NCBI GenBank assembly: GCA_033782935.1
Contig: JAWQEG010000470.1
Coordinates: 1,922,001 to 1,986,000 of the forward strand
Length of the DNA stretch: 64,000 bases
From: Petrolisthes cinctipes
Lineage: Eukaryota; Arthropoda; Malacostraca; Decapoda; Porcellanidae
Direction of reading: 5' to 3'
The notes under the pieces are model-generated. The model saw only the letters and a list, made by a program, of their open reading frames with translations, had not been told where the DNA came from and did no database searches. A program made the position numbers and the translations under genes. Position 1 is the stretch's first letter. Each line of letters starts with the position of its first letter. Shown here piece by piece: positions 35,901 to 48,583 of the stretch.

Positions 35901-37438
35901 GCTCAAAACACCCGAAAATTCATTATTTTGGGGTCCCAGAAGCAATCTGTACATGCCTACACAGTGCTAGAATATTTTCAAAATATAGGCTAAAAACATG
36001 CTAAAAATCGACATTTTAGGTGCCAAAAAATCGATATATCAAATTCAGTCCCAAAACACCCGAAAATTCGATATTTAGAGGTCCCAGAAGGTATCTGTAC
36101 ATGCCTACTCCTTGTTAGAGTATTTTCAACATACAGGCAAAAAACATACTGAAAATCGATCTTTTAGGTGCCCAAAAGTCGATATGTGCATGCATCTTCT
36201 GTACCCGTTTATATCTCAAATTCTGGCCCTAAACACCCGAAAATTCGATATTTTGGGGTCCCAGAAGCGATCTGTACATGCCTACTCCGTGTTAGAGTAT
36301 TTTCAAAATACAGGCCCAAAACATGATGAAAATCGATATTTTTGGTGCCCAAAGTCAATATGTGCATGTATCTTCTGTACCCGTTTATATATCAAATTCA
36401 GGCTCAAAACACCCGAAAATTCAATATTTTGGGGTCCCAGAAGCAATCTGTACATGCCTACTCAGTGCTAGAATATTTTCAAAATATAGGCTAAAAACAT
36501 GCTAAAAATCGATCTTTTAGGTGCCAAAAAGTCGATATCTCAAATTCAGTCCCAAAACACCCGAAAATTCGATATTTAGGGGTCCCAGAAGCGATCTGTA
36601 CATGCCTACTCCGTGTTAGAGTATTTTCAAAATACATGCTCAAAACATACTGAAAATCGATCTTTTAGGTGCACAAAAGTCGATATGTGCATGCATCTTC
36701 AGTACCCGTTTATATCTCAAATTCAGGCTCAAAACACCTGAAAATTCAATATTTTGGGGTCCCAGAAGCAATCTGTACATGCCTACTCAGTGTTAGAGTA
36801 TTTTCAAAATTCAGGCCCAAAACATGCTGAAAATCGATATTTTTGGTGCCCAAAGTCAATATGTGCATGTATCTTCTGTACCCGTTTATATCTCAAATTC
36901 AGGCTCAAAACACCCGAAAATTCAATATTTTGGGGTCCCAGAAGCAATCTGTACATGCCTACTCAGTGCTAGAATATTTTCAAAATATAGGCTAAAAACA
37001 TGCTAAAAATCGATCTTTTAGGTGCCAAAAAGTCGATATCTCAAATTCAGTCCCAAAACACCCGAAAATTCGATATTTAGGGGTCCCAGAAGCGATCTGT
37101 ACATGCCTACTCCGTGTTAGAGTATTTTCAAAATACATGCTCAAAACATACTGAAAATCGATCTTTTAGGTGCACAAAAGTCAATATGTGCATGTATCTT
37201 CTGTACCCGTTTATATCTCAAATTCAGGCTCAAAACACCCGAAAATTCAATATTTTGGGGTCCCAGAAGCAATCTGTACATGCCTACTCAGTGCTAGAAT
37301 ATTTTCAAAATATAGGCTAAAAACATGCTAAAAATCGATCTTTTAGGTGCCAAAAAGTCGATATCTCAAATTCAGTCCCAAAACACCCGAAAATTCGATA
37401 TTTAGGGGTCCCAGAAGCGATCTGTACATGCCTACTCC
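32958..37438. repeat. Mixed LLS and LS blocks
   Basis: Blocks start at 32958 (LS, 324 bp), 33282, 33783, 34284, 34785, 35286 (LS, 325), 35611, 36112, 36613 and 37114 (LS, 325); those not marked are LLS of 501 bp. S units with ATCAATATCTC and GAGGTCGCAG (33704-33756), and the GAGGTCGCAG tail at ~35578, mark a lineage also seen at 38.2, 39.2 and 45.5 kb. The 35611 block has a unique TATGAGCGTGCATC. Confidence 0.9.
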
Positions 37439-40400
37439 GTGTTAGAGTATTTTCAAAATACATGCTTAAAACATACTGAAAATCGATCTTTTAGGTGCAC
37501 AAAAGTCAATATGTGCATGTATCTTCTGTACCCGTTTATATCTCAAATTCAGGCTCAAAACACCCGAAAATTATATATTTTGGGGTCCCAGAAGCAATCT
37601 GTACATGCCTACTCAGTGCTAGAATATTTTCAAAATATAGGCTAAAAACATGCTAAAAATCGATCTTTTAGGTGCCAAAAAGTCGATATCTCAAATTCAG
37701 TCCCAAAACACCCGAAAATTCGATATTTAGGGGTCCCAGAAGCGATCTGTACATGCCTACTCCGTGTTAGAGTATTTTCAAAATACATGCTCAAAACATA
37801 CTGAAAATCGATCTTTTAGGTGCACAAAAGTCGATATGTGCATGCATCTTCAGTACCCGTTTATATCTCAAATTCAGGCTCAAAACACCCGAAAATTCAA
37901 TATTTTGGGGTCCCAGAAGCAATCTGTACATGCCTACTCAGTGTTAGAGTATTTTCAAAATACAGGACCAAAACATGCTAAAAATCGATATTTTAGATGC
38001 CCAAAGTCAATATGTGCATGGATCTTCTGTACCCGTTTATATCTCAAATTCAGGCTCAGAACACCCGAAAATTCAATATTTTGGGGTCCCAGAAGCAATC
38101 TGTACATGCCTACACAGTGCTAGAATATTTTCAAAATATAGGCTAAAAACATGCTAAAAATCGACATTTTAGGTGCCAAAAAATCAATATCTCAAATTCA
38201 GTCCCAAAACACCCAAAAATTCGATATTTAGAGGTCGCAGAAGGTATCTGTACATGCCTACTCCGTGTTAGAGTATTTTCAAAATACAGGCCAAAAACAT
38301 ACTGAAAATCGATCTTTTAGGTGCCCAAAAGTCGATATGTGCATACATCTTCTGTACCCGTTTATATCTCAAATTCTGGCCCTAAACACCTGAAAATTCG
38401 ATATTTTGTGGTCCCAGAAGCGATCTGTACATGCCTACTCAGTGTTAGAGTATTTTCAAAATACAGGCCCAAAACATGCTGAAAATCGATATTTTAGATG
38501 CCCAAAGTCAATATGTGCATGTATCTTCTGTACCCGTTTATATCTCAAATTCAGGCTCAAAACACCCGAAAATTCAATATTTTGGGGTCCCAGAAGCAAT
38601 CTGTACATGCCTACACAGTGCTAGAATATTTTCAAAATATAGGCTAAAAACATGCTAAAAATCGACATTTTAGGTGCCAAAAAATCGATATATCAAATTC
38701 AGTCCCAAAACACCCGAAAATTCGATATTTAGAGGTCCCAGAAGGTATCTGTACATGCCTACTCCTTGTTAGAGTATTTTCAACATACAGGCCAAAAACA
38801 TACTGAAAATCGATCTTTTAGGTGCCCAAAAGTCGATATGTGCATGCATCTTCTGTACCCGTTTATATCTCAAATTCTGGCCCTAAACACCCGAAAATTC
38901 GATATTTTGGGGTCCCAGAAGCGATCTGTACATGCCTACTCCGTGTTAGAGTATTTTCAAAATTCAGGCCCAAAACATGCTGAAAATCGATATTTTTGGT
39001 GCCCAAAGTCAATATGTGCATGTATCTTCTGTACCCGTTTATATATCAAATTCAGGCTCAAAACACCCGAAAATTTAATATTTTGGGGTCCCAGAAGCAA
39101 TCTGTACATGCCTACACAGTGCTAGAATATTTTCAAAATATAGGCTAAAAACATGCTAAAAATCGACATTTTAGGTGCCAAAAAATCAATATCTCAAATT
39201 CAGTCCCAAAACACCCAAAAATTCGATATTTAGAGGTCGCAGAAGGTATCTGTACATGCCTACTCCGTGTTAGAGTATTTTCAAAATACAGGCCAAAAAC
39301 ATACTGAATATCGATCTTTTAGGTGCCCAAAAGTCGATATGTGCATGCATCTTCTGTACCCGTTTATATCTCAAATTCTGGCCCTAAACACCTGAAAATT
39401 CGATATTTTGTGGTCCCAGAAGCGATCTGTACATGCCTACTCAGTGTTAGAGTATTTTCATAATACAGGCCCAAAACATGCTGAAAATCGATATTTTAGA
39501 TGCCCAAAGTCAATATGTGCATGTATCTTCTGTACCCGTTTATATCTCAAATTCAGGCTCAAAACACCCGAAAATTCAATATTTTGGGGTCCCAGAAGCA
39601 ATCTGTACATGCCTACACAGTGCTAGAATATTTTCAAAATATAGGCTAAAAACATGCTAAAAATCGACATTTTAGGTGCCAAAAAATCGATATATCAAAT
39701 TCAGTCCCAAAACACCCGAAAATTCGATATTTAGAGGTCCCAGAAGGTATCTGTACATGCCTACTCCTTGTTAGAGTATTTTCAACATACAGGCCAAAAA
39801 CATACTGAAAATCGATCTTTTAGGTGCCCAAAAGTCGATATGTGCATGCATCTTCTGTACCCGTTTATATCTCAAATTCTGGCCCTAAACACCCGAAAAT
39901 TCGATATTTTGGGGTCCCAGAAGCGATCTGTACATGCCTACTCCGTGTTAGAGTATTTTCAAAATTCAGGCCCAAAACATGCTGAAAATCGATATTTTTG
40001 GTGCCCAAAGTCAATATGTGCATGTATCTTCTGTACCCGTTTATATATCAAATTCAGGCTCAAAACACCCGAAAATTCAATATTTTGGGGTCCCAGAAGC
40101 AATCTGTACATGCCTACTCAGTGCTAGAATATTTTCAAAATATAGGCTAAAAACATGCTAAAAATCGATCTTTTAGGTGCCAAAAAGTCGATATCTCAAA
40201 TTCAGTCCCAAAACACCCGAAAATTCGATATTTAGGGGTCCCAGAAGCGATCTGTACATGCCTACTCCGTGTTAGAGTATTTTCAAAATACATGCTCAAA
40301 ACATACTGAAAATCGATCTTTTAGGTGCACAAAAGTCGATATGTGCATGCATCTTCAGTACCCGTTTATATCTCAAATTCAGGCTCAAAACACCCGAAAA

Positions 40401-42272
40401 TTCAATATTTTGGGGTCCCAGAAGCAATCTGTACATGCCTACTCAGTGTTAGAGTATTTTCAAAATTCAGGCCCAAAACATGCTGAAAATCGGTATTTTT
40501 GGTGCCCAAAGTCAATATGTGCATGTATCTTCTGTACCCGTTTATATCTCAAATTCAGGCTCAAAACACCCGAAAATTCAATATTTTGGGGTCCCAGAAG
40601 CAATCTGTACATGCCTACTCAGTGCTAGAATATTTTCAAAATATAGGCTAAAAACATGCTAAAAATCGATCTTATAGGTGCCAAAAAGTCGATATCTCAA
40701 ATTCAGTCCCAAAACACCCGAAAATTCGATATTTAGGGTTCCCAGAAGCGATCTGTACATGCCTACTCCGTGTTAGAGTATTTTCAAAATACATGCTCAA
40801 AACATACTGAAAATCGATCTTTTAGGCGCACAAAAGTCGATATGTGCATGCATCTTCAGTACCCGTTTATATCTCAAATTCAGGCTCAAAACACCCGAAA
40901 ATTCAATATTTTGGGGTCCCAGAAGCAATCTGTACATGCCTACTCAGTGTTAGAGTATTTTCAAAATACAGGCCCAAAACATGCTGAAAATCGATATTTT
41001 AGATGCCCAAAGTCAATATGTGCATGTATCTTCTGTACCCGTTTATATCTCAAATTCAGGCTCAAAACACCCGAAAATTCAATATTTTGGGGTCCCAGAA
41101 GCAATCTGTACATGCCTACACAGTGCTAGAATATTTTCAAAATATAGGCTAAAAACATGCTAAAAATCGACATTTTAGGTGCCAAAAAATCGATATATCA
41201 AATTCAGTCCCAAAACACCCGAAAATTCGATATTTAGAGGTCCCAGAAGGTATCTGTACGTGCCTACTCCGTGTTAGAGTATTTTCAAAATACAGGCCAA
41301 AAACATACTGAAAATCGATCTTTTAGGTGCCCAAAAGTCGATATGTGCATGCATCTTCAGTACCCGTTTATATCTCAAATTCAGGCTCAAAACACCCGAA
41401 AATTCGATATTTAGGGGTCCCAGAAGCGATCTGTACATGCCTACTCCGTGTTAGAGTATTTTCAAAATTCAGGCCCAAAACATGCTGAAAATCGATATTT
41501 TTGGTGCCCAAAGTCAATATGTGCATGTATCTTCTGTACCCGTTTACATCTCAAATTCAGGCTCAAAACACCCGAAAATTCAATATTTTGGGGTCCCAGA
41601 AGCAATCTGTACATGCCTACTCAGTGGTAGAATATTTTCAAAATATAGGCTAAAAACATGCTAAAAATCGATCTTTTAGGTGCCAAAAAGTCGATATCTC
41701 AAATTCAGTCCCAAAACACCCGAAAATTCGATATTTAGGGGTCCCAGAAGCGATCTGTACATGCCTACTCCGTGTTAGAGTATTTTCAAAATACATGCTC
41801 AAAACATACTGAAAATCGATCTTTTAGGTGCCCAAAAGTCGATATGTGCATGCATCTTCTGTACCCGTTTATATCTCAAATTCTGGCCCTAAACCCCCGA
41901 AAATTCGATATTTTGGGGTCCCAGAAGCGATCTGTACATGCCTACTCCGTGTTAGAGTATTTTCAAAATTCAGGCCCAAAACATGCTGAAAATCGATATT
42001 TTTGGTGCCCAAAGTCAATATGTGCATGTATCTTCTGTACCCGTTTATATCTCAAATTCAGGCTCAAAAAACCCGAAAATTCAATATTTTGGGGTCCCAG
42101 AAGCAATCTGTACATGCCTACTCAGTGCTAGAATATTTTCAAAATATAGGCTAAAAACATGCTAAAAATCGAAATTTTAGGTGCCAAAAAGTCGATATCT
42201 CAAATTCAGTCCGAAAACACCCGAAAATTCGATATTTAAAGGTCCCAGAAGGTATCTCTACATGCTTACTCA
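37439..42272. repeat. Large segmental duplication, copy 1
   Basis: Blocks start at 37439 (LS, 325 bp), 37764, 38265, 38766, 39267, 39768, 40269, 40770, 41271 and 41772 (LLS, 501 bp each). Markers shared with 44752-48583 are TTATATATTTTGGGG (37572; +7313), TCATAATACAGG (39460; +6311), ATCGGTATTT (~40491), ATCTTATAGG (~40669), AGGCGCAC (~40825), TTTACATCTC (~41546), AGTGGTAGAA (~41624) and TCCGAAAACACC (~42210), the last six also at +6311. Within this copy 38265-39266 and 39267-40268 are a 1002-bp tandem duplicate. Confidence 0.9.
38265..40268. repeat. 1002-bp tandem duplication (two LLS blocks, copied once)
   Basis: 38265-39266 and 39267-40268 match at +1002, including S units with AATCAATATCTC (38184/39186, just before each unit), GAGGTCGCAG (~38231/39233) and an L variant with TTTTGTGGTCCC. 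The second segmental copy near 45.6 kb has only one such unit, which explains the shift of offset from 7313 to 6311. Confidence 0.88.
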
Positions 42273-44751
42273 GTGTTAGAGTATTTTCAAAATACATGCC
42301 CAAAACATGCTGAAAATCGATCTTTTAGGTGCCCAAAAGTCAATATGTGCATGCATCTTCTGTACCCGTTTATATCTCAAATTCTGGCCCTAAACACCCG
42401 AAAATTCGATATTTTGGGGTCCCAGAAGCGATCTGTACATGCCTACTCCGTGTTAGAGTATTTTCAAAATTCAGGCCCAAAACATGATGAAAATCGATAT
42501 TTTTGGTGCCCAAAGTCAATATGTGCATGTATCTTCTGTACCCGTTTATATATCAAATTCAGGCTCAAAACACCCGAAAATTCAATATTTTGGGGTCCCA
42601 GAAGCAATCTGTACATGCCTACTCAGTGCTAGAATATTTTCAAAATATAGGCTAAAAACATGCTAAAAATCGATCTTTTAGGTGCCAAAAAGTCGATATC
42701 TCAAATTCAGTCCCAAAACACCCGAAAATTCGATATTTAGGGGTCCCAGAAGCGATCTGTACATGCCTACTCCGTGTTAGAGTATTTTCAAAATACATGC
42801 TTAAAACATACTGAAAATCGATCTTTTAGGTGCACAAAAGTCAATATGTGCATGTATCTTCTGTACCCGTTTATATCTCAAATTCAGGCTCAAAACACCC
42901 GAAAATTATATATTTTGGGGTCCCAGAAGCAATCTGTACATGCCTACTCAGTGGTAGAATATTTTCAAAATATAGGCTAAAAACATGCTAAAAATCGATC
43001 TTTTAGGTGCCAAAAAGTCGATATCTCAAATTCAGTCCCAAAACACCCGAAAATTCGATATTTAGGGGTCCCAGAAGCGATCTGTACATGCCTACTCCGT
43101 GTTAGAGTATTTTCAAAATACATGCTCAAAACATACTGAAAATCGATCTTTTAGGTGCCCAAAAGTCGATATGTGCATGCATCTTCTGTACCCGTTTATA
43201 TCTCAAATTCTGGCCCTAAACACCCGAAAATTCGATATTTTGGGGTCCCAGAAGCGATCTGTACATGCCTACTCCGTGTTAGAGTATTTTCAAAATTCAG
43301 GCCCAAAACATGCTGAAAATCGATATTTTTGGTGCCCAAAGTCAATATGTGCATGTATCTTCTGTACCCGTTTATATCTCAAATTTTAGGCTCAAAAAAC
43401 CCGAAAATTCAATATTTTGGGGTCCCAGAAGCAATCTGTACATGCCTACTCAGTGCTAGAATATTTTCAAAATATAGGCTAAAAACATGCTAAAAATCGA
43501 AATTTTAGGTGCCAAAAAGTCGATATCTCAAATTCAGTCCGAAAACACCCGAAAATTCGATATTTAAAGGTCCCAGAAGGTATCTCTACATGCTTACTCA
43601 GTGTTAGAGTATTTTCAAAATACATGCCCAAAACATGCTGAAAATCGATCTTTTAGGTGCCCAAAAGTCAATATGTGCATGCATCTTCTGTACCCGTTTA
43701 TATCTCAAATTCTGGCCCTAAACACCCGAAAATTCGATATTTTGGGGTCCCAGAAGCGATCTGTACATGCCTACTCCGTGTTAGAGTATTTTCAAAATTC
43801 AGGCCCAAAACATGATGAAAATCGATATTTTTGGTGCCCAAAGTCAATATGTGCATGTATCTTCTGTACCCGTTTATATATCAAATTCAGGCTCAAAACA
43901 CCCGAAAATTCAATATTTTGGGGTCCCAGAAGCAATCTGTACATGCCTACTCAGTGCTAGAATATTTTCAAAATATAGGCTAAAAACATGCTAAAAATCG
44001 ATCTTTTAGGTGCCAAAAAGTCGATATCTCAAATTCAGTCCCAAAACACCCGAAAATTCGATATTTAGGGGTCCCAGAAGCGATCTGTACATGCCTACTC
44101 CGTGTTAGAGTATTTTCAAAATACATGCTCAAAACATACTGAAAATCGATCTTTTAGGTGCACAAAAGTCGATATGTGCATGCATCTTCAGTACCCGTTT
44201 ATATCTCAAATTCAGGCTCAAAACACCCGAAAATTCAATATTTTGGGGTCCCAGAAGCAATCTGTACATGCCTACTCAGTGCTAGAATATTTTCAAAATA
44301 TAGGCTAAAAACATGCTAAAAATCGATCTTTTAGGTGCCAAAAAGTCGATATCTCAAATTCAGTCCCAAAACACCCGAAAATTCGATATTTAGGGGTCCC
44401 AGAAGCGATCTGTACATGCCTACTCCGTGTTAGAGTATTTTCAAAATACATGCTCAAAACATACTGAAAATCGATCTTTTAGGTGCACAAAAGTCAATAT
44501 GTGCATGTATCTTCTGTACCCGTTTATATCTCAAATTCAGGCTCAAAACACCCGAAAATTCAATATTTTGGGGTCCCAGAAGCAATCTGTACATGCCTAC
44601 TCAGTGCTAGAATATTTTCAAAATATAGGCTAAAAACATGCTAAAAATCGATCTTTTAGGTGCCAAAAAGTCGATATCTCAAATTCAGTCCCAAAACACC
44701 CGAAAATTCGATATTTAGGGGTCCCAGAAGCGATCTGTACATGCCTACTCC
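42273..44751. repeat. Blocks with a 1327/1328-bp partial duplication, then LS dimers
   Basis: Blocks start at 42273, 42774 (LS), 43099 (502 bp), 43601, 44102 (LS) and 44427 (LS). 43099-44101 repeats 41772-42773: shared markers are TCCGAAAACACC, GATATTTAAAGG, TATCTCTACATGC, CATGCCCAAAACATGC and ACATGATGAAAATC. The 43099 block is one base longer because of AAATTTTAGGCTC. Three LS dimers then follow in a row (44102, 44427 and 44752). Confidence 0.88.
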
Positions 44752-47700
44752 GTGTTAGAGTATTTTCAAAATACATGCTTAAAACATACTGAAAATCGAT
44801 CTTTTAGGTGCACAAAAGTCAATATGTGCATGTATCTTCTGTACCCGTTTATATCTCAAATTCAGGCTCAAAACACCCGAAAATTATATATTTTGGGGTC
44901 CCAGAAGCAATCTGTACATGCCTACTCAGTGCTAGAATATTTTCAAAATATAGGCTAAAAACATGCTAAAAATAGATCTTTTAGGTGCCAAAAAGTCGAT
45001 ATCTCAAATTCAGTCCCAAAACACCCGAAAATTCGATATTTAGGGGTCCCAGAAGCGATCTGTACATGCCTACTCCGTGTTAGAGTATTTTCAAAATACA
45101 TGCTCAAAACATACTGAAAATCGATCTTTTAGGTGCACAAAAGTCGATATGTGCATGCATCTTCAGTACCCGTTTATATCTCAAATTCAGGCTCAAAACA
45201 CCCGAAAATTCAATATTTTGGGGTCCCAGAAGCAATCTGTACATGCCTACTCAGTGTTAGAGTATTTTCAAAATACAGGACCAAAACATGCTAAAAATCG
45301 ATATTTTAGATGCCCAAAGTCAATATGTGCATGTATCTTCTGTACCCGTTTATATCTCAAATTCAGGCTCAGAACACCCGAAAATTCAATATTTTGGGGT
45401 CCCAGAAGCAATCTGTACATGCCTACACAGTGCTAGAATATTTTCAAAATATAGGCTAAAAACATGCTAAAAATCGACATTTTAGGTGCCAAAAAATCAA
45501 TATCTCAAATTCAGTCCCAAAACACCCAAAAATTCGATATTTAGAGGTCGCAGAAGGTATCTGTACATGCCTACTCCGTGTTAGAGTATTTTCAAAATAC
45601 AGGCCAAAAACATACTGAAAATCGATCTTTTAGGTGCCCAAAAGTCGATATGTGCATGCATCTTCTGTACCCGTTTATATCTCAAATTCTGGCCCTAAAC
45701 ACCTGAAAATTCGATATTTTGTGGTCCCAGAAGCGATCTGTACATGCCTACTCAGTGTTAGAGTATTTTCATAATACAGGCCCAAAACATGCTGAAAATC
45801 GATATTTTAGATGCCCAAAGTCAATATGTGCATGTATCTTCTGTACCCGTTTATATCTCAAATTCAGGCTCAAAACACCCGAAAATTCAATATTTTGGGG
45901 TCCCAGAAGCAATCTGTACATGCCTACACAGTGCTAGAATATTTTCAAAATATAGGCTAAAAACATGCTAAAAATCGACATTTTAGGTGCCAAAAAATCG
46001 ATATATCAAATTCAGTCCCAAAACACCCGAAAATTCGATATTTAGAGGTCCCAGAAGGTATCTGTACATGCCTACTCCTTGTTAGAGTATTTTTAACATA
46101 CAGGCCAAAAACATACTGAAAATCGATCTTTTAGGTGCCCAAAAGTCGATATGTGCATGCATCTTCTGTACCCGTTTATATCTCAAATTCTGGCCCTAAA
46201 CACCCGAAAATTCGATATTTTGGGGTCCCAGAAGCGATCTGTACATGCCTACTCCGTGTTAGAGTATTTTCAAAATTCAGGCCCAAAACATGCTGAAAAT
46301 CGATATTTTTGGTGCCCAAAGTCAATATGTGCATGTATCTTCTGTACCCGTTTATATATCAAATTCAGGCTCAAAACACCCGAAAATTCAATATTTTGGG
46401 GTCCCAGAAGCAATCTGTACATGCCTACTCAGTGCTAGAATATTTTCAAAATATAGGCTAAAAACATGCTAAAAATCGATCTTTTAGGTGCCAAAAAGTC
46501 GATATCTCAAATTCAGTCCCAAAACACCCGAAAATTCGATATTTAGGGGTCCCAGAAGCGATCTGTACATGCCTACTCCGTGTTAGAGTATTTTCAAAAT
46601 ACATGCTCAAAACATACTGAAAATCGATCTTTTAGGTGCACAAAAGTCGATATGTGCATGCATCTTCAGTACCCGTTTATATCTCAAATTCAGGCTCAAA
46701 ACACCCGAAAATTCAATATTTTGGGGTCCCAGAAGCAATCTGTACATGCCTACTCAGTGTTAGAGTATTTTCAAAATTCAGGCCCAAAACATGCTGAAAA
46801 TCGGTATTTTTGGTGCCCAAAGTCAATATGTGCATGTATCTTCTGTACCCGTTTATATCTCAAATTCAGGCTCAAAACACCCGAAAATTCAATATTTTGG
46901 GGTCCCAGAAGCAATCTGTACATGCCTACTCAGTGCTAGAATATTTTCAAAATATAGGCTAAAAACATGCTAAAAATCGATCTTATAGGTGCCAAAAAGT
47001 CGATATCTCAAATTCAGTCCCAAAACACCCGAAAATTCGATATTTAGGGGTCCCAGAAGCGATCTGTACATGCCTACTCCGTGTTAGAGTATTTTCAAAA
47101 TACATGCTCAAAACATACTGAAAATCGATCTTTTAGGCGCACAAAAGTCGATATGTGCATGCATCTTCAGTACCCGTTTATATCTCAAATTCAGGCTCAA
47201 AACACCCGAAAATTCAATATTTTGGGGTCCCAGAAGCAATCTGTACATGCCTACTCAGTGTTAGAGTATTTTCAAAATACAGGCACAAAACATGCTGAAA
47301 ATCGATATTTTAGATGCCCAAAGTCAATATGTGCATGTATCTTCTGTACCCGTTTATATCTCAAATTCAGGCTCAAAACACCCGAAAATTCAATATTTTG
47401 GGGTCCCAGAAGCAATCTGTACATGCCTACACAGTGCTAGAATATTTTCAAAATATAGGCTAAAAACATGCTAAAAATCGACATTTTAGGTGCCAAAAAA
47501 TCGATATATCAAATTCAGTCCCAAAACACCCGAAAATTCGATATTTAGAGGTCCCAGAAGGTATCTGTACGTGCCTACTCCGTGTTAGAGTATTTTCAAA
47601 ATACAGGCCAAAAACATACTGAAAATCGATCTTTTAGGTGCCCAAAAGTCGATATGTGCATGCATCTTCAGTACCCGTTTATATCTCAAATTCAGGCTCA

Positions 47701-48583
47701 AAACACCCGAAAATTCGATATTTTGGGGTCCCAGAAGCGATCTGTACATGCCTACTCCGTGTTAGAGTATTTTCAAAATTCAGGCCCAAAACATGCTGAA
47801 AATCGATATTTTTGGTGCCCAAAGTCAATATGTGCATGTATCTTCTGTACCCGTTTACATCTCAAATTCAGGCTCAAAACAACCGAAAATTCAATATTTT
47901 GGGGTCCCAGAAGCAATCTGTACATGCCTACTCAGTGGTAGAATATTTTCAAAATATAGGCTAAAAACATGCTAAAAATCGATCTTTTAGGTGCCAAAAA
48001 GTCGATATCTCAAATTCAGTCCCAAAACACCCGAAAATTCGATATTTAGGGGTCCCAGAAGCGATCTGTACATGCCTACTCCGTGTTAGAGTATTTTCAA
48101 AATACATGCTCAAAACATACTGAAAATCGATCTTTTAGGTGCCCAAAAGTCGATATGTGCATGCATCTTCTGTACCCGTTTATATCTCAAATTCTGGCCC
48201 TAAACACCCGAAAATTCGATATTTTGGGGTCCCAGAAGCGATCTGTACATGCCTACTCCGTGTTAGAGTATTTTCAAAATTCAGGCCCAAAACATGCTGA
48301 AAATCGATATTTTTGGTGCCCAAAGTCAATATGTGCATGTATCTTCTGTACCCGTTTATATCTCAAATTCAGGCTCAAAAAACCCGAAAATTCAATATTT
48401 TGGGGTCCCAGAAGCAATCTGTACATGCCTACTCAGTGCTAGAATATTTTCAAAATATAGGCTAAAAACATGCTAAAAATCGATCCTTTAGGTGCCAAAA
48501 AGTCGATATCTCAAATTCAGTCCGAAAACACCCGAAAATTCGATATTTAAAGGTCCCAGAAGGTATCTCTAGATGCTTACTCA
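44752..48583. repeat. Large segmental duplication, copy 2
   Basis: Blocks start at 44752 (LS), 45077, 45578, 46079, 46580, 47081, 47582 and 48083. They correspond in order to 37439, 37764, 38265/39267, 39768, 40269, 40770, 41271 and 41772. Differences include ACCCCCG against ACACCCG at ~41893 and AGGCACAAAAC at ~47280, so the copies have begun to diverge. After 48.5 kb the sequence no longer follows copy 1. Confidence 0.9.
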
